From Bacillota bacterium (lineage in GTDB: Bacteria > Bacillota > Clostridia > Christensenellales > SZUA-584), in NCBI GenBank assembly GCA_023396555.1, contig JAEWWC010000099.1, positions 1 to 6,667 on the forward strand: a stretch of 6,667 bases of DNA, in the 5' to 3' direction. The position numbers and the translations under genes were made by a program. Positions 5,276 through 6,667 of this stretch are shown in pieces. The notes beneath the pieces were generated by a model. The model ran no database searches and was not told the DNA's origin. It was given only the letters and a program-made list of their open reading frames with translations. How positions within the stretch are numbered: position 1 is the stretch's first letter; each line of letters starts with the position of its first letter.

Positions 5276-5477
5276 TCCGGTCAAAAAGAGCATGGCTCTG
5301 GCATACGCCGGCAAAGCGACGCGGGGAGGGTGAAAGCCCGCGGCGGCGGCAGAGGCATGGGCGCTTTTATATAACACCGGAGACCAGAGCGGGCATATCG
5401 AAGTGATATGCCAACGAGGGTGGAACCGCGGAAAGACGTCACTTTTCGTCCCTTACGAGGACTTGAAGTGATTTTTT
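5276..5477 (+). promoter_or_regulatory. T-box riboswitch for tRNA-Gly (glyQS leader)
   Basis: The diagnostic T-box sequence AACGAGGGTGGAACCGCGG spans 5413-5431. Its UGGA bulge (5421-5424) would pair with the tRNA acceptor end; the final A suits the U discriminator of bacterial tRNA-Gly. AGGG (5417-5420) pairs with CCCT (5450-5453) as antiterminator. Stem III is a perfect 8-bp hairpin (5392-5399 with 5405-5412). Stem I can be built as: base 5276-5281/5376-5381; AAAAG/CTTTT 5284-5288/5364-5368; CTCTG/CAGAG 5296-5300/5350-5354; CGCCG/CGGCG 5306-5310/5344-5348; apical stem CGCGGG/CCCGCG 5320-5325/5337-5342. The AGCGA bulge (5315-5319) and 11-nt loop containing GGTGAAA (5326-5336) form the tRNA-elbow platform. 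Likely specifier is GGC at 5360-5362. There is no Stem II, as usual for compact glycine T-boxes. Uncharged tRNA-Gly would stabilise the antiterminator and allow glyQS transcription. Confidence 0.95.
5439..5477 (+). terminator. Regulated terminator of the T-box leader
   Basis: TCACTT (5439-5444) pairs with AAGTGA (5466-5471). After a 3x3 internal loop, GTCC (5448-5451) pairs with GGAC (5459-5462). Six T follow at 5472-5477. The left arm overlaps the CCCT needed by the antiterminator, so the two structures exclude each other, as a T-box switch requires. Confidence 0.88.
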
Positions 5478-5495
5478 ATTTACTGAATATAATGC

Positions 5496-5500
5496 GGAGG
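5496..5500 (+). promoter_or_regulatory. Ribosome binding site of glyQS
   Basis: GGAGG followed by TAAT and then ATG at 5505. It lies 19 nt past the regulated terminator and fixes the start codon. Confidence 0.85.
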
Positions 5501-5504
5501 TAAT

Positions 5505-6667
5505 ATGAAAAAGGATAAGCAGACGATGGAGCGCATCGTGGCGCTCTGCAAGAACCGGGGCTTTGTGTATCCCGGCTCGGATATCTACGGCGGCCTCGCG
5601 AACACGTGGGACTACGGTCCGCTCGGCGTAGAGTTCAAAAACAACGTGAAGCAGGCTTGGTGGAAGAAATTCATCAAGGAGTGCCCGTACAACGTCGGTC
5701 TGGACGCGGCCATACTGATGAACCCGCAGGCTTGGGTGGCTTCCGGCCATGTGGGCGGCTTCTCCGACCCGCTGATGGACTGCAAGGAGTGCAAAGCCCG
5801 CTGGCGCGCCGATCAGTTGATCGAGGACTATATCGCCAAAAAAGGCCTCGATGTAGCTGTCGCGGGCATGGAATCGGTCGACATGGAGGCGTTCATCGAA
5901 GAGAAGGGGATCAATTGCCCCACGTGCGGAAAGCACAACTTCACCAACATACGCAAGTTCAACCTGATGTTCAAGACGTTCCAGGGCGTCACTGAGGATT
6001 CGGCCAGCACCGTTTACCTGCGTCCTGAAACAGCCCAGGGCATATTCGTCAACTTTAAGAACGTGCAGCGCAGCACGCGCAAGCGCCTGCCGTTCGGCAT
6101 CGGCCAGGTCGGCAAGTCGTTCCGCAACGAGATCACACCGGGCAACTTCACGTTCCGCACGCGGGAGTTTGAACAGATGGAGCTGGAATTCTTCTGCGCG
6201 CCCGCCGAGGAGATGCAGTGGTTCAACTACTGGAAGGATTTCTGCTACAACTGGCTGCTGTCGCTGGGCATGACCAAGGAGAACATCAAGCTGCGCGACC
6301 ACGACGCCGAGGAGCTGTCGCACTATTCCAACGCCACTACGGATATCGAGTTCCTTTTCCCGTTCGGTTGGGGCGAGTTGTGGGGCATCGCGGACCGCAC
6401 CGACTTCGACTTAAAGCAGCACCAGATCACGTCCGGCCAGAGCTTGGAGTATGTCGATCCGGTGACCAACGAGAAGTTCCTGCCCTATTGCATCGAACCG
6501 TCGCTGGGCGCAGACCGCGTAGCACTCGCGTTCCTTTGCGACGCGTACGACGAGGAAAAGCTGGAGAACGAAACGCGCGTTGTGTTGCACCTCTCCCCCG
6601 TGCTTGCACCGTTCAAGGCCGCCGTGCTGCCGCTGCAGAAGCAACTCAACGACAAGGCGCAGGAGAT
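5505..6667 (+). CDS. glyQS: Glycine--tRNA ligase, single-chain dimeric class II type, 3' end cut by window
   Basis: The frame gives 387 residues to the right edge without a stop. It charges tRNA-Gly with glycine using ATP, in the cytoplasm. Seen: an N-terminal class II region with VYPGSDIYGG and WDYGPLGVEFKNN (21-47); a zinc-ribbon-like insertion with C93/C96 (DCKECKARWRADQ) and C138/C141 (NCPTCGK); YLRPETAQGIF (171-181); motif 2 with FRNEITPGNFTFRTREFEQM (206-225); and motif 3 GADRVALAFL (335-344). The HGTP anticodon-binding domain begins near residue 358 and is cut; with a usual length near 460 residues, roughly 70-80 are missing. This is the single-chain (alpha2) enzyme found in archaea, eukaryotes and many bacteria, not the two-subunit GlyQ+GlyS form. 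Expression is controlled by the glycine T-box just upstream. Confidence 0.98.
   Translation, partial: MKKDKQTMERIVALCKNRGFVYPGSDIYGGLANTWDYGPLGVEFKNNVKQAWWKKFIKECPYNVGLDAAILMNPQAWVASGHVGGFSDPLMDCKECKARWRADQLIEDYIAKKGLDVAVAGMESVDMEAFIEEKGINCPTCGKHNFTNIRKFNLMFKTFQGVTEDSASTVYLRPETAQGIFVNFKNVQRSTRKRLPFGIGQVGKSFRNEITPGNFTFRTREFEQMELEFFCAPAEEMQWFNYWKDFCYNWLLSLGMTKENIKLRDHDAEELSHYSNATTDIEFLFPFGWGELWGIADRTDFDLKQHQITSGQSLEYVDPVTNEKFLPYCIEPSLGADRVALAFLCDAYDEEKLENETRVVLHLSPVLAPFKAAVLPLQKQLNDKAQE

Noticed and set aside
5162..5374. 70-codon open frame on the plus strand over the T-box leader
   Set aside because: It overlaps the glyQS promoter and Stem I of the T-box, has no ribosome binding site, and its sequence is explained by RNA structure.
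5371..5390. Resemblance to a glycine riboswitch (AACACCGGAGACC) and a possible Thr specifier (AAC-ACC)
   Set aside because: Only a short string matches the glycine aptamer. The ACCGG pairs with CCGGT at 5277-5281 as the base of T-box Stem I, and the downstream gene is GlyRS, so an ACC specifier would not fit.
5439..6323. 294-codon open frame on the minus strand opposite glyQS
   Set aside because: It is antisense to a clear glycyl-tRNA synthetase with all class II motifs and overlaps the T-box terminator. The long frame is explained by the GC-rich codon use of glyQS.

Overview
The window looks like chromosomal DNA of a low-to-mid GC Bacillota, most likely a clostridial lineage. The evidence is the tRNA-Gly T-box leader ahead of a single-chain glycyl-tRNA synthetase, the amt-glnK gene order (as in Bacillus nrgAB), an NfeD-like/flotillin gene pair (as in Bacillus yuaF-yuaG), and strong AGGAGG-type ribosome binding sites. 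The species cannot be named from this sequence. No mobile element, CRISPR array, rRNA or tRNA gene was found. Coding regions are GC-rich and the gaps are AT-rich.

Layout. Five genes lie on the minus strand, in three transcription units. Reading from low to high coordinates: (1) 1-1943, a flotillin (SPFH) gene cut by the left edge, preceded in the same operon by an NfeD/YuaF-like membrane protein gene; (2) 2095-3135, an RluA-family pseudouridine synthase gene with its own promoter and terminator; (3) 3198-5106, an ammonium channel gene followed by a PII gene, with a leader of about 200 nt and a terminator after glnK. From about 5204 to the right edge the plus strand carries a glycyl-tRNA synthetase gene (cut by the edge) behind a compact T-box riboswitch. 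The amt and glyQS units diverge from a regulatory gap of roughly 630 bp (4869-5504).

How the genes work together. Amt brings ammonium into the cell and the PII protein senses 2-oxoglutarate/ATP/ADP and gates the channel. The NfeD-like protein and flotillin probably act together in a membrane microdomain. GlyRS is expressed when uncharged tRNA-Gly accumulates. The pseudouridine synthase modifies rRNA or tRNA and has no evident link to its neighbours.

The most notable points are the amt leader with two terminator-like hairpins, a T-box whose apical part is textbook while its specifier region is atypical, an RluA-family enzyme that keeps the catalytic Asp but has lost flanking signature residues, and a shared TGTTATA extended -10 element at all four inferred promoters. 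I see no convincing entirely new system here; these are regulatory and sequence-divergence leads.
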